Of a stretch of 64,000 nt of DNA, positions 1 through 8,823 are shown in pieces. Every line of letters begins with the position of its first letter. Positions within the stretch are counted from its first letter, which is position 1. The position numbers and the translations under genes are program-made. Below the pieces are notes generated by a model. The model saw only the letters and a list, made by a program, of their open reading frames with translations. It did not search any database and was not told the origin of the DNA. The DNA is from UBA1268 sp965662195 (GTDB lineage Bacteria > Planctomycetota > Planctomycetia > Pirellulales > UBA1268), in contig CBFIHA010000002.1 of NCBI GenBank assembly GCA_965662195.1, positions 36,167 through 100,166 of the forward strand, read 5' to 3'.

Positions 1-563
1 GCCCCCCAGGCCTGAGGAGTCGTTTGTGGTGCGGCGAAGGGACTGGCGGCGGCACCCGCTGCATTGGGTGCGGTGAACGCGGCGGCCCCATAGGCCTGCG
101 GGTTTGCTCCGGGCTGCATCTGGACATACTTGGTGGTGTAGACCGCCCGGTACTGGGTGACCGGCACGCTGACCGGTTGCTGGACGTAGTTGGTGACCAA
201 TTCCATGCATTCAACCGCGCAGCCGGTGCAGGGATCGATCTCACAGATTGGCCGGTAGCAGGTGACAGGCACGCACTTGTACTGGGTCTGGTACGTCGTC
301 TCGGGAACGTAGCTCACCTGCTGCACCGGCACCATGACCGGCTGTGGTGGGGGGGGCGGGGCGGCTGGTGCAACAACGGCGGCGACCGGTGGTGGTGCCG
401 GCACCGGTGCAACCGCGTAGGCAGGTGCAGCCTTCCTGAAGCAGCCGCAGCCGGTCCCGGAGAACAGGCTGGATAGGCAGCACTGCGCCTCGGCGACTGA
501 AGGACCTCCACAGAGCGCTCCGGCAAACAGCAGGGCACCGATTGAAACTCGCCGCGAACGCAT
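1..563 (-). CDS. Secreted Cys/Pro-rich planctomycete protein, C-terminus cut by window edge
   Basis: The minus-strand reading frame starts at ATG 561-563, preceded by an AAGGAGAG Shine-Dalgarno, and stays open to the left edge (187 codons), so the C-terminus is missing. The first 25 or so residues form a signal peptide (hydrophobic stretch ALLFAGALCGG, cleavage near VAEAQ). A Cys-rich segment (CCLSSLFSGTGCGC) and an Ala/Pro-rich spacer follow. The remainder has short motifs such as YVPETTYQTQYKCVPV and spaced cysteines, similar in style to the YTV-type repeat protein at 43327-44886. It is probably exported and disulfide-stabilised, perhaps in the cell envelope. No enzymatic motif is visible. 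The strand is chosen because SD, start and signal peptide agree; function is inferred only from composition. Confidence 0.72.
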   Translation of the reverse strand, partial: MRSRRVSIGALLFAGALCGGPSVAEAQCCLSSLFSGTGCGCFRKAAPAYAVAPVPAPPPVAAVVAPAAPPPPPQPVMVPVQQVSYVPETTYQTQYKCVPVTCYRPICEIDPCTGCAVECMELVTNYVQQPVSVPVTQYRAVYTTKYVQMQPGANPQAYGAAAFTAPNAAGAAASPFAAPQTTPQAWG

Positions 564-895
564 CGCACTCTCCTTGAGTCGGAATCGACGGGTCAGGCAA
601 ACATGCCGGGTTCTCACGTCTTCACCCCTAACGTAGGTTGCGGTCTGAAGGTACCGCCCGGAAAAAACTGGGATTCACTTCCTGAAAATTCTTTTTGGGC
701 CAGGCATAGTCGTCACACGCCGTCCAGCCGTTCCAACCGGACAGGTTTTGCCATCGAGCCGTCCGTCGACGGAGCCATTCATGGCACTGCTGTTCGGCAC
801 GGCAGGTGCCGTTCGCAGTGGAGCTCCACTCTGGGTGGGGCGGAGCTGGCCATGTTCCGACGCCAGACGTTCACTCCGCCCAGCCTGGGCTCTGC
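564..895. other. Intergenic region upstream of the left-edge secreted gene
   Basis: This 332-base gap lies between two minus-strand genes and must carry the promoter of the secreted protein starting at 563. An AT-richer island near 660-705 is the likeliest promoter area, but no convincing -35/-10 pair was found. Short open frames on both strands here have no SD and no recognisable product. Confidence 0.4.
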
Positions 896-1525
896 TCACT
901 CAGACCTGGCTGGGTGGCGGGTGGCCTGTTCGAAGCAGTCGTAGAGCTCGAAGAAGGCTTCCCGAAAGTTGCCCTGATGCCGCCGAAAGACCGCGCTGAG
1001 TTGTGGGGGATCAAACACAGCTGCCGAGTTGAGGCAGCCATCAGCCTGCCTGAGGAGATGGGTCACCAACCGGTGAAAGGTTTCTTCGTCCGGCCGAATG
1101 TTCAGGAGAACCGGCCAGGAGGCTGTCGGCTGGTGCGTGGTGACCACAATCTGGCCACCCCGCTGCGCAGCCAGCCAGGCAAGCGGATGACCGGCGGGAC
1201 CAAGCTTTTCCCAGCTGTCGATACCGAGCCAATGTCCCCGCCCGGCCGTTGCAACAATCGCCGCCAGGGCCCGCCCAAAGTCGGCCTTCGACCTGAGGGC
1301 AACCAAGCGGGTCGGCCTGCCACGGCCGGCAGCGGCCGCTGCCAGATGCCGCAAAAGCGTTGACTTACCGCTACCGTGCGGGCCGCAGATCGCCCCCCGG
1401 CCACCCAGCTGCTCTAGCCGTTGGAGCAGCACTTCGGGGGCGTCGGTCACAGGCTGCCAGGAAAGCACACCCGGCCGGGTATGGCGGGTCGCAAACGGGT
1501 TACTGCAGGGCCGGCGGTCTGTCAT
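896..1525 (-). CDS. P-loop ATPase, small AAA-type, unknown role
   Basis: A 209-residue protein with a clear Walker A motif, GPHGSGKST, at about residues 48-56 and a probable Walker B strand ending in Asp (HWLGIDSW) near residue 100. A sensor-like strand, QIVVTTHQP, follows. The layout is that of a minimal P-loop NTPase such as a truncated AAA domain; no DNA-binding or transporter partner domain is present. Its ATG overlaps the stop of the upstream gene by four bases (ATGA), so it is the last gene of a three-gene operon with the DUF3592-like membrane protein and the beta-rich protein. ATP binding is well supported by the motif; the biological role is unknown. Confidence 0.8.
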   Translation of the reverse strand: MTDRRPCSNPFATRHTRPGVLSWQPVTDAPEVLLQRLEQLGGRGAICGPHGSGKSTLLRHLAAAAAGRGRPTRLVALRSKADFGRALAAIVATAGRGHWLGIDSWEKLGPAGHPLAWLAAQRGGQIVVTTHQPTASWPVLLNIRPDEETFHRLVTHLLRQADGCLNSAAVFDPPQLSAVFRRHQGNFREAFFELYDCFEQATRHPARSE

Positions 1526-2010
1526 GGGACAGCCAGCTCCAGCGGCCGGGCCACCGGAATGTCACCCACAAAGAAGACATGCTCCGAGACAAAGTCCCGC
1601 CCACCGGCAAAGAACAGCCGCACCCGAACGCACCATCTGATCTTCACGATCAGACCTTCGTACGAAAGCGGACTGGGCGGCAGCCGGGTGCTGAAACTGC
1701 CGCTCTGCCAGTCATTCATGTCCGGGTCTGCTGGCTTGCCGGCGGCGATGCCGGACCGGTCAGCGACCAACCGGTCGAAAAAGACAACACCGAAGTCCTC
1801 TTCCCCCTTGCCCTCGGTGTACCAGACAACCGATCGCTCGATGGCGGTGATCGTGGTGGGATCGACAGCCTCCACCCGGTACCGCGGATGCAGAACATCA
1901 CCGGGGGCGTACTCGGCCCGGTCGGCCAGAAAAGTCACCACGATCCGTGGCTGAGCAGCAGGCCCCACGGGTAGTCGCATCGCCTCGCCGGCAGCCGCCC
2001 GGTCGTTCAT
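1522..2010 (-). CDS. Conserved hypothetical, beta-rich (possibly arrestin-like)
   Basis: A 162-residue soluble protein without signal peptide or membrane segment. Alternating hydrophobic strands and phrases such as FLADRAEYAPGDVL and SYEGLIVKIRWCVRV suggest an immunoglobulin- or arrestin-like beta sandwich. That fold guess is inference from pattern only. The start ATG at 2010 overlaps the end of the membrane protein gene (2007) by four bases, and its own stop overlaps the ATPase start, so the three are translationally coupled. Coupling suggests the protein works with the membrane protein and ATPase. No catalytic motif is seen. Confidence 0.72.
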   Translation of the reverse strand: MNDRAAAGEAMRLPVGPAAQPRIVVTFLADRAEYAPGDVLHPRYRVEAVDPTTITAIERSVVWYTEGKGEEDFGVVFFDRLVADRSGIAAGKPADPDMNDWQSGSFSTRLPPSPLSYEGLIVKIRWCVRVRLFFAGGRDFVSEHVFFVGDIPVARPLELAVP

Positions 2011-3350
2011 GATGCCACCTCCCGCCCCGGCCGGGCCCAGCCGCCGGCCGCCGCGGCAGCCTCGGCTGGAACAATCACCAGCGGAAAAACCCGCAGAAAA
2101 GCCGGCCAGCGGTCCGGGACCCCGCGGAGCACCAGCCGCCAGCCGACCCCATTGTGGGCCGAACGAAAGGAGTGCATCGCCCGAACTGGCACCTGGACCT
2201 GCACGTCAGCCTCAAATGGCGTGCCGCCCGCCGGCTCCACCCGGTCCCAGCGACGGATCGACTCCCGCCAGACCACCTGCTTTTCGGTTCGGACGTCAGT
2301 ACCTTGCTGGTAGGTGGCCTGCTCTTCCAACTCCAGCACAAGTTCGAGTCGTCGGAACGATACGGACCCGCCCTGCGAAAGGTGCACGTCATACCTCCCC
2401 CCCGGCCGTAAAGGATGATCCGAAATCTCCAGATGGGTCGGTCCGACGGCGGTCGCCAGCAGCAACCGCCGCAGAAACAGGCCGATCGCCACCAGGCCGA
2501 TCAGCGCGAAGGGTGCCAACAGCCCGAACAGCCACCAGTCGGTCCGTCCGCCGGCCAGGTCGAGACCGGCGGCCACCGCCAGCACCACAACCACCGCATT
2601 CCAGAGGCCGGCAAAGAGCCCCGAACCAACCAATGACCAGGCCTCGGGGCTTTCGGTTGGCAGCCGGAACCGCTGGATGGTGCCCGGTGAGTTGACCAGG
2701 TTGTCACAGGGGGGAACGGTCGGAAAGCCCACCTCGTCGGGCGAGGACCGCACCAGCGGTTGGAGCAGCCGACCGATCTCGGCAGCCTGGCGTTCCTCCG
2801 ATCGGCCCCAGGCACCGGCAGCCCGAACCAGTCCAGATGCTCCAAACGCCACCAATGCCCCGGGCAGCAGGAGCGTGAGCAGCCACAGCCACCAGTTGTA
2901 GCCCCGCTTCAACACCACCGTGTCGATACAGTTGGGGTCATACCAGCACCGCACGGGCTGGCCCAGTCGCCAGCCCTCCAACAGGTCAAGGGCAAGCTGT
3001 CGATCGGTCGTCGCCTCACCCCGACCGCCCGTGTGCCAGGTCCGCATCGGGACTTCATCCACCCGATACTCCAGCAGCACCGCCGGACGCCAGGACTGCC
3101 GCCGCCCACCGAAGAGGTCGGTGGTCGTGTGGTGGGCGATCCCCTTGCCAACCAATCGTCCCTCGACCGCGACGAAATGGTTGTTGATCCGCCACTCCGG
3201 AACCGCCACGCCGGTGAGCATCAACCCGCCAAGAAACAGCCCCGCAACCAGGAGTCCGGCGTAAAACGAGCCTTCACCGAACGAGCCCCAGGCGGGTGAA
3301 CCCGTGCGGCGTTCGCCTCGCTTCTTACTGAAAAACGTGGGCAGCCTCAC
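2007..3350 (-). CDS. DUF3592-like membrane protein
   Basis: A 447-residue integral membrane protein starting at GTG 3350 with a purine-rich GGGAGAAG SD. A first transmembrane segment lies at about residues 31-50. The extracytoplasmic part that follows (a VEGRLVGKGIAHHTTT strand, then VRCWYDPNCIDTVVLKRG) matches the layout of DUF3592 domains. A second hydrophobic segment follows at about 153-175, and two more helices lie near 245-290. The C-terminal half is a soluble beta-rich domain with phrases such as LVLELEEQATYQQGTD. It heads the operon whose next genes encode the beta-rich protein and the ATPase. The domain family is reasonably supported; function is unknown for the family. Confidence 0.78.
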   Translation of the reverse strand: MRLPTFFSKKRGERRTGSPAWGSFGEGSFYAGLLVAGLFLGGLMLTGVAVPEWRINNHFVAVEGRLVGKGIAHHTTTDLFGGRRQSWRPAVLLEYRVDEVPMRTWHTGGRGEATTDRQLALDLLEGWRLGQPVRCWYDPNCIDTVVLKRGYNWWLWLLTLLLPGALVAFGASGLVRAAGAWGRSEERQAAEIGRLLQPLVRSSPDEVGFPTVPPCDNLVNSPGTIQRFRLPTESPEAWSLVGSGLFAGLWNAVVVVLAVAAGLDLAGGRTDWWLFGLLAPFALIGLVAIGLFLRRLLLATAVGPTHLEISDHPLRPGGRYDVHLSQGGSVSFRRLELVLELEEQATYQQGTDVRTEKQVVWRESIRRWDRVEPAGGTPFEADVQVQVPVRAMHSFRSAHNGVGWRLVLRGVPDRWPAFLRVFPLVIVPAEAAAAAGGWARPGREVAS

Positions 3351-3421
3351 GCCCGCTTCTCCCGGTCATCCGTTCAGACCTCAAAAAAATCCTACCGCCG
3401 CCCGACGCGGCGTTTGGCAAC

Positions 3422-3446
3422 CCCGAAAACCCTCGGCGTTTTCGGG
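3422..3446. repeat. Inverted repeat, 9-bp perfect stem
   Basis: CCCGAAAAC (3422-3430) and GTTTTCGGG (3438-3446) flank a 7-base loop. It lies 3' of the alpha-CTD gene and 5' of the DUF3592-like gene on the minus strand. There is no U-tract, so it may be a weak terminator, an operator or an mRNA-stabilising hairpin. Confidence 0.5.
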
Positions 3447-3590
3447 TGTTGCCCGACTCGAAAAAAGCCCGGGCTGGCAATGCTGTTCCTCGGGGCCGCA
3501 AGCGGCGTGTTGAACCCTCCGGCTCAGGCATTCACCGGAGGGACCGCCCCGCAGCTGATTGCCGTGCCCTCCTAGCCGTCTCCGCGGTCG

Positions 3591-3893
3591 CTAGGGCAGG
3601 TCCGAGATGACCGCTTTCCGGGTGACCACGATATCGTCAGCCGCCGTCTGCTTGCGAAAAAAACCGATCTTCTCCAGGGCCTTGTAGACCTCTTCCAACG
3701 TTTTCTCACCAAAGTTGGAGATGCTCAACAAATCGGCCCTGGTGCAGTTGAGCAGGTCATGCACCGTAAAGATGCCCTTCTCTTCGAGGCAGTTCGTCGT
3801 GCGGACGGACAGACCAATTTCGGCGGTACTCATCTCGAGTTTCTCCGCCAGTTCATCCGACTTCGTCAGGCTCTTGTACGCGATCCTGGGCAT
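3591..3893 (-). CDS. Stand-alone RNA polymerase alpha C-terminal-domain protein
   Basis: About 100 residues that correspond to the alpha-CTD only. LSVRTTNCLEEKGI, HDLLNCTRADLLSISNFG and KTLEEVYKALEKIG are the two helix-hairpin-helix elements by which RpoA contacts UP elements and activators. The N-terminal assembly domain of RpoA is absent. The start is set at ATG 3891-3893 because GGGAGGGA lies seven bases upstream; an in-frame longer frame has no SD. The protein probably binds DNA or transcription factors and may compete with or supplement RpoA. Its neighbours (UvrD helicase divergently at 4161) give no hint of a target. Family assignment is strong, regulatory role is inference. Confidence 0.85.
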   Translation of the reverse strand: MPRIAYKSLTKSDELAEKLEMSTAEIGLSVRTTNCLEEKGIFTVHDLLNCTRADLLSISNFGEKTLEEVYKALEKIGFFRKQTAADDIVVTRKAVISDLP

Positions 3894-4160
3894 GGGGTCC
3901 CTCCCGTGCAGCATGGGTGGTGGTCTGAACCGGGTCCCCCGGAACACACCGGGGGAAGCCCGCCAATCACAGGCGACGGCCTACCTGCCGTCGCTGGCCA
4001 CCGGCCGGGACACTGCGTGTCCCAATCGGCGCCGTGTCGGAATATACTCAATTCTCACAACTTATGACCGACCAATGTCCCGTCAGGTGCATTCCCGGAG
4101 CCGCTTTGGTCCGGGTCGGGCCAGATTCCTTTCCTCCTCGGTCGACAGCTTTTCGGTGCC

Positions 4161-6584
4161 GTGCGGCAAATCTCCCTCGAATCTCTCAACCTGAGTCAGC
4201 ACCAGGCGGCAACCCACGTCGAGGGACCGCTACTGGTGCTGGCAGGCCCCGGCAGCGGCAAGACCCGTGTTGTCACCCACCGGGTGGCTAACCTGATCAC
4301 GGAGGGTGTTCCCGCGCATCAGATCGTGGCGCTCACCTTCACGAACAAGGCTGCAGACGAGATGCGGCGGCGGGTGACCGATCTGGTTGGCCCCCAGCCG
4401 GTCGAGATGGGCACCTTCCATCGCTTTGCTGCACGGCTCTTACGGTCCCAGGCCCGCCTCGTCGGACTGACCAGTGACTATTCGATCCTCGACCCCGATG
4501 ACTCGCAGGCAGTCATGAAGCGGGCCGCCAAGCGACTCGGCCTGTCCCTGACCCATACGCCGATCGGCCGGATCGCCGGCACGATCAGCCGCGCCAAGAA
4601 CGACCTGCTGACTCCGGAAACCTTCGAGCCCCGCTGGGGCCGGCCGGCTGACGAGGTTGTGGCCCGGCTCTGGCCGCTGTACCAGGAGATGCTGCTGGAT
4701 GCCAACTCGGTCGACTTTGATGACCTGCTCGTTCACATCGCCCGGTTGCTGCTCGATAACCCCGATCTCCGTCGGCAGCTCGATGCCCGGTATCGCTGGA
4801 TGCTGGTCGATGAATACCAAGACACCAACGCCGTCCAATACTGCATCCTCCGGGGGCTGTCGCTCGACCATCAGAACCTGGCAGTCACCGGCGACCCTGA
4901 CCAGGCGATCTACGGCTGGCGGGGGGCGAGCATTCGCAACATCCTGGAATTCGAACGCGACTATCCCACTGCCACGGTCGTCACCCTCGAGCAGAACTAT
5001 CGCAGCACCGCCAACATCCTCGGTACCGCCGATCGGGTGATCGCCCACAACACCCGCCGGAAACCGAAGCGGCTGGCCACTGACGCCGAACCGGGAACGC
5101 AGGTGCGGATCGTGCTCGACAGCACCAGCCACGAAGAGGCCGATCGGATCGCCGACGAGATCGCCACGGCCGTCACCGCCGGCAGCCGCCAGCCCCGAGA
5201 CTTCTGCATCCTGTTTCGTACCAACGCCCTCTCGCGATCGCTGGAGGTCGCGCTGCGGAATCGGCAACTGCCCTACCAGCTGATCCGGGGGCTTGAGTTC
5301 TTCAAGCGGCGTGAAGTCCGCGACGTGGTTGCCTGGCTGCGGCTGCTGAAGAACCCCCGCGACGACGAGGCATTGCTGCGAATCGTCAACGTGCCCCCGC
5401 GGGGCATCGGCAAGCAGTCCCTCGATCGGCTGGCCGCCTGGGCCGAACAGCAGGGCCTTTCCCGGCTGGAGGCGACCCGGCAGGCAGCGGCCGTGCCCGG
5501 TCTCTCAAAGCGGGCGGTGAAGGCTTATGCCCAGTTCGGTGAACTGGTTGACTCCCTGCAACAGCTGCAGCGGCAGAGCGGCGGTACGGTCGCGCCGCTG
5601 GTCGAAGCGATTCTTGACCGCACCGGCTACCGGGCACTGCTCGCCGCCGAACAGGAGGAAGAGGGGGACGAGCGGCTGGCCAATGTCGAGGAACTGGTGA
5701 CCGCCGCCCGACAGGTCGATGAGTCCTTCACCGCGGCCCTGCCGGATGACGATCCACTGGGCCAGTTTCTTGAACAGACCGCGCTGGTGGCCGACACCGA
5801 CATCTGGGATCCGGCCGGCAACCAGGTGGCCCTGATGACCTTTCATGCCTGCAAGGGACTGGAGTTCCCGGTCGTCTACATGATTGCCCTGGAAGATGGC
5901 ATCCTGCCCCATGAGCGGAGCCTTCATGACGACGACCAGTTGGAGGAGGAACGACGGCTGGTCTTCGTCGGCATCACCCGCGGGCAACAGGAGGTGCATG
6001 CCAGTGCGGCCCGCATCCGTGACTACCGCGGGAGCCGCCGGATTTCGGCACCAAGTATCTTCTTAACTGAAATGCTCGGTGCGGAAACCCTCCTGACCGG
6101 TCCGGAGGCCCCGGCGCTGGGGCAGGCCAGTGGCGCTGCCGACGATGCTGACTGGCATGTTGAGCAGGCCGACCCGTTTGCCGACTGCTTTGAGAGTCAC
6201 CCGGAGACAGCCGATGATCTGCCGGTTGAATATCCCGGTGATTCACCGGCTGCCCGGCTGGAACGATCGGACGGCCTGATCCTCGAGGTCGATGGCGACG
6301 CTGTCGAGCTGGCATCAGTTCAACCGCCCGCGCCGCAGCCAGTCGGGCGGAAGCGGCGGGCCGCCGATCGGGCCATCCGGCTGGCCTCCGAACTCGGGGC
6401 CCCGGCACAGCCGCCCGCCCTCCAGGCCGGAGAACGCGTGGCGCATGAGACCTATGGGTCGGGCACCCTCGAGCGGATCAGTGGCAGCGGCCCGCGGGCC
6501 ATCGGCGTGGTCCGCTTCGACGGTGCCACGCGGACCCGCAGCTTCGTGCTGGCCCACGGCGGCCTCCAGCCACTGGCTGAGTGA
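4161..6584 (+). CDS. pcrA: UvrD/PcrA-type superfamily 1 DNA helicase
   Basis: An 807-residue ATP-dependent 3'-5' helicase for excision and recombination repair, starting at GTG 4161. All SF1A motifs are present in order: Walker A AGPGSGKT (residues 28-35), Ia ALTFTNKAADEM, II LVDEYQDTN, III TGDPDQAIYGWRGA, IV LEQNYRST, V FHACKGLEFPVVYM and VI RRLVFVGITRG. A C-terminal Tudor-like tail (VAHETYGSGTLERI ... VVRFDG) is the region that in PcrA contacts RNA polymerase. Motif VI carries TRGQQEVH where the common form is TRAEEEL, a mild departure. It is divergent from the alpha-CTD gene. Choice between uvrD and pcrA names cannot be settled here. Confidence 0.93.
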   Translation: MRQISLESLNLSQHQAATHVEGPLLVLAGPGSGKTRVVTHRVANLITEGVPAHQIVALTFTNKAADEMRRRVTDLVGPQPVEMGTFHRFAARLLRSQARLVGLTSDYSILDPDDSQAVMKRAAKRLGLSLTHTPIGRIAGTISRAKNDLLTPETFEPRWGRPADEVVARLWPLYQEMLLDANSVDFDDLLVHIARLLLDNPDLRRQLDARYRWMLVDEYQDTNAVQYCILRGLSLDHQNLAVTGDPDQAIYGWRGASIRNILEFERDYPTATVVTLEQNYRSTANILGTADRVIAHNTRRKPKRLATDAEPGTQVRIVLDSTSHEEADRIADEIATAVTAGSRQPRDFCILFRTNALSRSLEVALRNRQLPYQLIRGLEFFKRREVRDVVAWLRLLKNPRDDEALLRIVNVPPRGIGKQSLDRLAAWAEQQGLSRLEATRQAAAVPGLSKRAVKAYAQFGELVDSLQQLQRQSGGTVAPLVEAILDRTGYRALLAAEQEEEGDERLANVEELVTAARQVDESFTAALPDDDPLGQFLEQTALVADTDIWDPAGNQVALMTFHACKGLEFPVVYMIALEDGILPHERSLHDDDQLEEERRLVFVGITRGQQEVHASAARIRDYRGSRRISAPSIFLTEMLGAETLLTGPEAPALGQASGAADDADWHVEQADPFADCFESHPETADDLPVEYPGDSPAARLERSDGLILEVDGDAVELASVQPPAPQPVGRKRRAADRAIRLASELGAPAQPPALQAGERVAHETYGSGTLERISGSGPRAIGVVRFDGATRTRSFVLAHGGLQPLAE

Positions 6585-6598
6585 GCCGGGCTTCCTGC

Positions 6599-7618
6599 TC
6601 ACCAAACGGTCAGCACCAGGCGTTCAAACAGGCCATTGGCCAATCCGTCCAGCCACCGCCAGGCGAGTAGCTGCAGCGTCAGGGCGGCCACGAGGTCAGC
6701 CAGCAGCAGCCGGGGGATCGCCAGCCAGTCATCCCGGTCGGGCGGCAGCCTCACCCGGGTGGCCGCCGCCACCACACGCGCCAGGCCGATCCGCACGATG
6801 CTCATGACAAACCAGACCGCCGTCGTCGTCAGGGTTGCTTGCCAGCCGCAGAGGCCACCGACCAGGGCCAGGCCCTGTCGCGCCAGACCGCCCGTCAGCC
6901 GCAGTTCCTGCAGCAGCACTCCAAGCAACCAGCCGGTGAGCATTCCGATCAGGCCGACCACCCCCGCAGCCTGCCAGGCAGGGAGCGGCTCGGTCGCCAC
7001 CAGATTCAGCCGGTCCCCAAGGACCGTCAGGCTGGCCGGCTGTAACCAGGGAAAGGCCATCTGTGAAAGGAGCAGCAGGAGCAGCGTGCCCAGCCACCAG
7101 CCCCCCGGGAGCCGCTGGCGATCCCGCTCGATCAACGCCCAGGCCAGCAGGGTCGCCAGGCCCGTGACATGCAGCAGGCAGATTGCCACCAGCCTCCAGT
7201 TGGGCCGCAGCAACAATCCATCGACGCCCCGCCACCAGAGCTCCTGGGTCACCTGGTTGCCCGCTGGCAGATTGATCCCCCCCGACAACAGTTCGACCGC
7301 TGTGACCGACCCGATCACCACCGCCGCCATCGCCTCGACGAGCGGATAGCGGCGCGGGATCACGACCAGGCAGTCCCGGCACCGCCCGCCAAGCATGAGC
7401 CAGCCGACGACGGGCAGGTTGTGCCAGGGCCGGATGGGCCGGCCGCAGACGGGGCAATGCGAGCCGCCAAAGACAACCGACATGCCCTGCGGCACCCGGT
7501 AGGCAACAACATTGAGGAAACTTCCGAGGTTTGCCCCAAAGACCACCAAAAAAACGACCGCCGCCAGGTCAATCAGCGACAGCCCGACGGCGCCGACCAC
7601 AAACGATTCCCAACGCAT
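6599..7618 (-). CDS. Prepilin-peptidase-like membrane protein, A24 catalytic site degenerate
   Basis: About 339 residues from ATG 7618; a longer GTG-initiated form (7681) has no better SD. The N-terminal part matches the type IV prepilin peptidase N-domain: GSFLNVVAYRVPQGM, then two CxxC-type pairs (CPVCGRPIRPWHNLPVVGW and GGRCRDC). Several hydrophobic helices follow. In active A24 peptidases the C-terminal half carries a GxGD motif 18 residues before GWQ. Here the same position reads GGLARQG ... GLCGWQ, so the Asp is Ala. The first-site region reads IERDRQRLP. It may therefore keep the zinc-binding or methyltransferase part but not peptidase activity. It is convergent with the UvrD-type helicase gene. 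Confidence 0.78.
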   Translation of the reverse strand: MRWESFVVGAVGLSLIDLAAVVFLVVFGANLGSFLNVVAYRVPQGMSVVFGGSHCPVCGRPIRPWHNLPVVGWLMLGGRCRDCLVVIPRRYPLVEAMAAVVIGSVTAVELLSGGINLPAGNQVTQELWWRGVDGLLLRPNWRLVAICLLHVTGLATLLAWALIERDRQRLPGGWWLGTLLLLLLSQMAFPWLQPASLTVLGDRLNLVATEPLPAWQAAGVVGLIGMLTGWLLGVLLQELRLTGGLARQGLALVGGLCGWQATLTTTAVWFVMSIVRIGLARVVAAATRVRLPPDRDDWLAIPRLLLADLVAALTLQLLAWRWLDGLANGLFERLVLTVW

Positions 7619-7779
7619 GGGTGCAGATCCAAATGACGTCGATGTCGGCGGAGGACAGGGGGGGCGGGCAGGGCTCGACACCCAGCTTTTGATACAGTAC
7701 CACCTGCCCGCAAGAAACTGACGTGTGGTGGCCTGAACACGCCTACGGAGGGTGCGGCTACCCGTTCGCCGCTACCGCC

Positions 7780-8823
7780 ATGCCACCGCATTCCCAGAAT
7801 CTGTCCCCCCAGCCGCTCCCCGGTGACGCCGCGATGACGCCGACCGGCCGCTCCCGGCTGCCAGGCTGGGCCGGTATCGGCCTGCGGGCCGCGGCCACTC
7901 TCGGCCTGATGGCCTTTGTCCTCCGAGGCATCGACTGGCGTTCGTTGCAAACCCTCCTGGAATCCCTCGACTGGCGGTGGTTCACCGCTGGCATTGCCAC
8001 TGCGGTCGGCATTCAGGTGGTCGCCGGTATCCGCTGGTCGGCCCTGGCCCGGCCCATCGGCTTTCAGCATTCAACAGCTGCATTCGTCTGGCGATTCTTC
8101 GAAGGGGTCTTCTTCAGCCTCTGCCTGCCATCATCGATTGGTGGGGACGTGGTCAAGGCCTATCGGCTGTCCGAGACAACCCGGGGCCGGCTGCTGGCCG
8201 GCTGCACGATTCTGGCCGATCGCCTCGCCGGGGTGTCGGCACTCGGTGTGCTTGCCGGTGCCGCCCTGCTGGCGATCAAGTTTGCCCTCGCGCCTGCCGC
8301 GACCCTTGCACTCGGGCTGGCCCTGCTGGTCACCGTGATCGTCTGCTTTCGACTGGCCGTCGGCAGCCTCGACCGGCTGCTCGATCTGCTGCCGCTGCAA
8401 CATCGGCTACGGCAGTTCGTCGGCCAACTGCTGCCGTATCAACAACGTCCCCACCTGATGACCCAGGCAATCGGCTGGAGCCTGATCGTCCAGATTGGGG
8501 CCTCGGTCTCGGTTGCCTTGTTGGCTCAGGGAATCGGGGTCTCGCTCAACCTGGGCATCTGGTTTTCGGTAGTGCCTCTGATTTCACTGGCGATGGTGCT
8601 GCCGGTGAGCATCAACGGTGTCGGCGTCCGGGAGGGGGGCATGGCCCTGCTGCTGGCTCCCTGGGGCGTCGGCAAGGAGCAGGCAGTCGCCATCGGCCTG
8701 CTCTGGTTCTTCGCCACGATTGTGACGGGGCTGATTGGGGGCGGACTGTTTCTGCTGGACCGTCGGAATCCGACGGATGGCGCAGTCAGCCGGGCCGCGA
8801 CGCCTTCCCCCGCTGGGCGGTGA
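7780..8823 (+). CDS. Flippase-like / lysylphosphatidylglycerol-synthase TM domain protein (YbhN type)
   Basis: An integral membrane protein with about eight hydrophobic helices. It shows the UPF0104/LPG-synthase transmembrane hallmarks: GIQVVAGIRWSALARPIG, FFEGVFFSLCLPSSIGGDVV and VLPVSINGVGVREGGMALLL. No soluble synthetase domain follows, so it is the flippase-like half only. Such proteins are thought to move lipid-linked substrates. The start is uncertain: ATG 7780 is used, but GTG 7723 and ATG 7834 are also in frame and none has a strong SD. Its last 38 bases overlap the 3' end of the convergent NUDIX gene. Confidence 0.82.
   Translation: MPPHSQNLSPQPLPGDAAMTPTGRSRLPGWAGIGLRAAATLGLMAFVLRGIDWRSLQTLLESLDWRWFTAGIATAVGIQVVAGIRWSALARPIGFQHSTAAFVWRFFEGVFFSLCLPSSIGGDVVKAYRLSETTRGRLLAGCTILADRLAGVSALGVLAGAALLAIKFALAPAATLALGLALLVTVIVCFRLAVGSLDRLLDLLPLQHRLRQFVGQLLPYQQRPHLMTQAIGWSLIVQIGASVSVALLAQGIGVSLNLGIWFSVVPLISLAMVLPVSINGVGVREGGMALLLAPWGVGKEQAVAIGLLWFFATIVTGLIGGGLFLLDRRNPTDGAVSRAATPSPAGR

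Noticed and set aside
4440..5267. Long minus-strand open frame opposite the UvrD-type helicase
   Set aside because: It mirrors a perfectly conserved helicase gene; no SD and no recognisable product. High GC creates such shadows.
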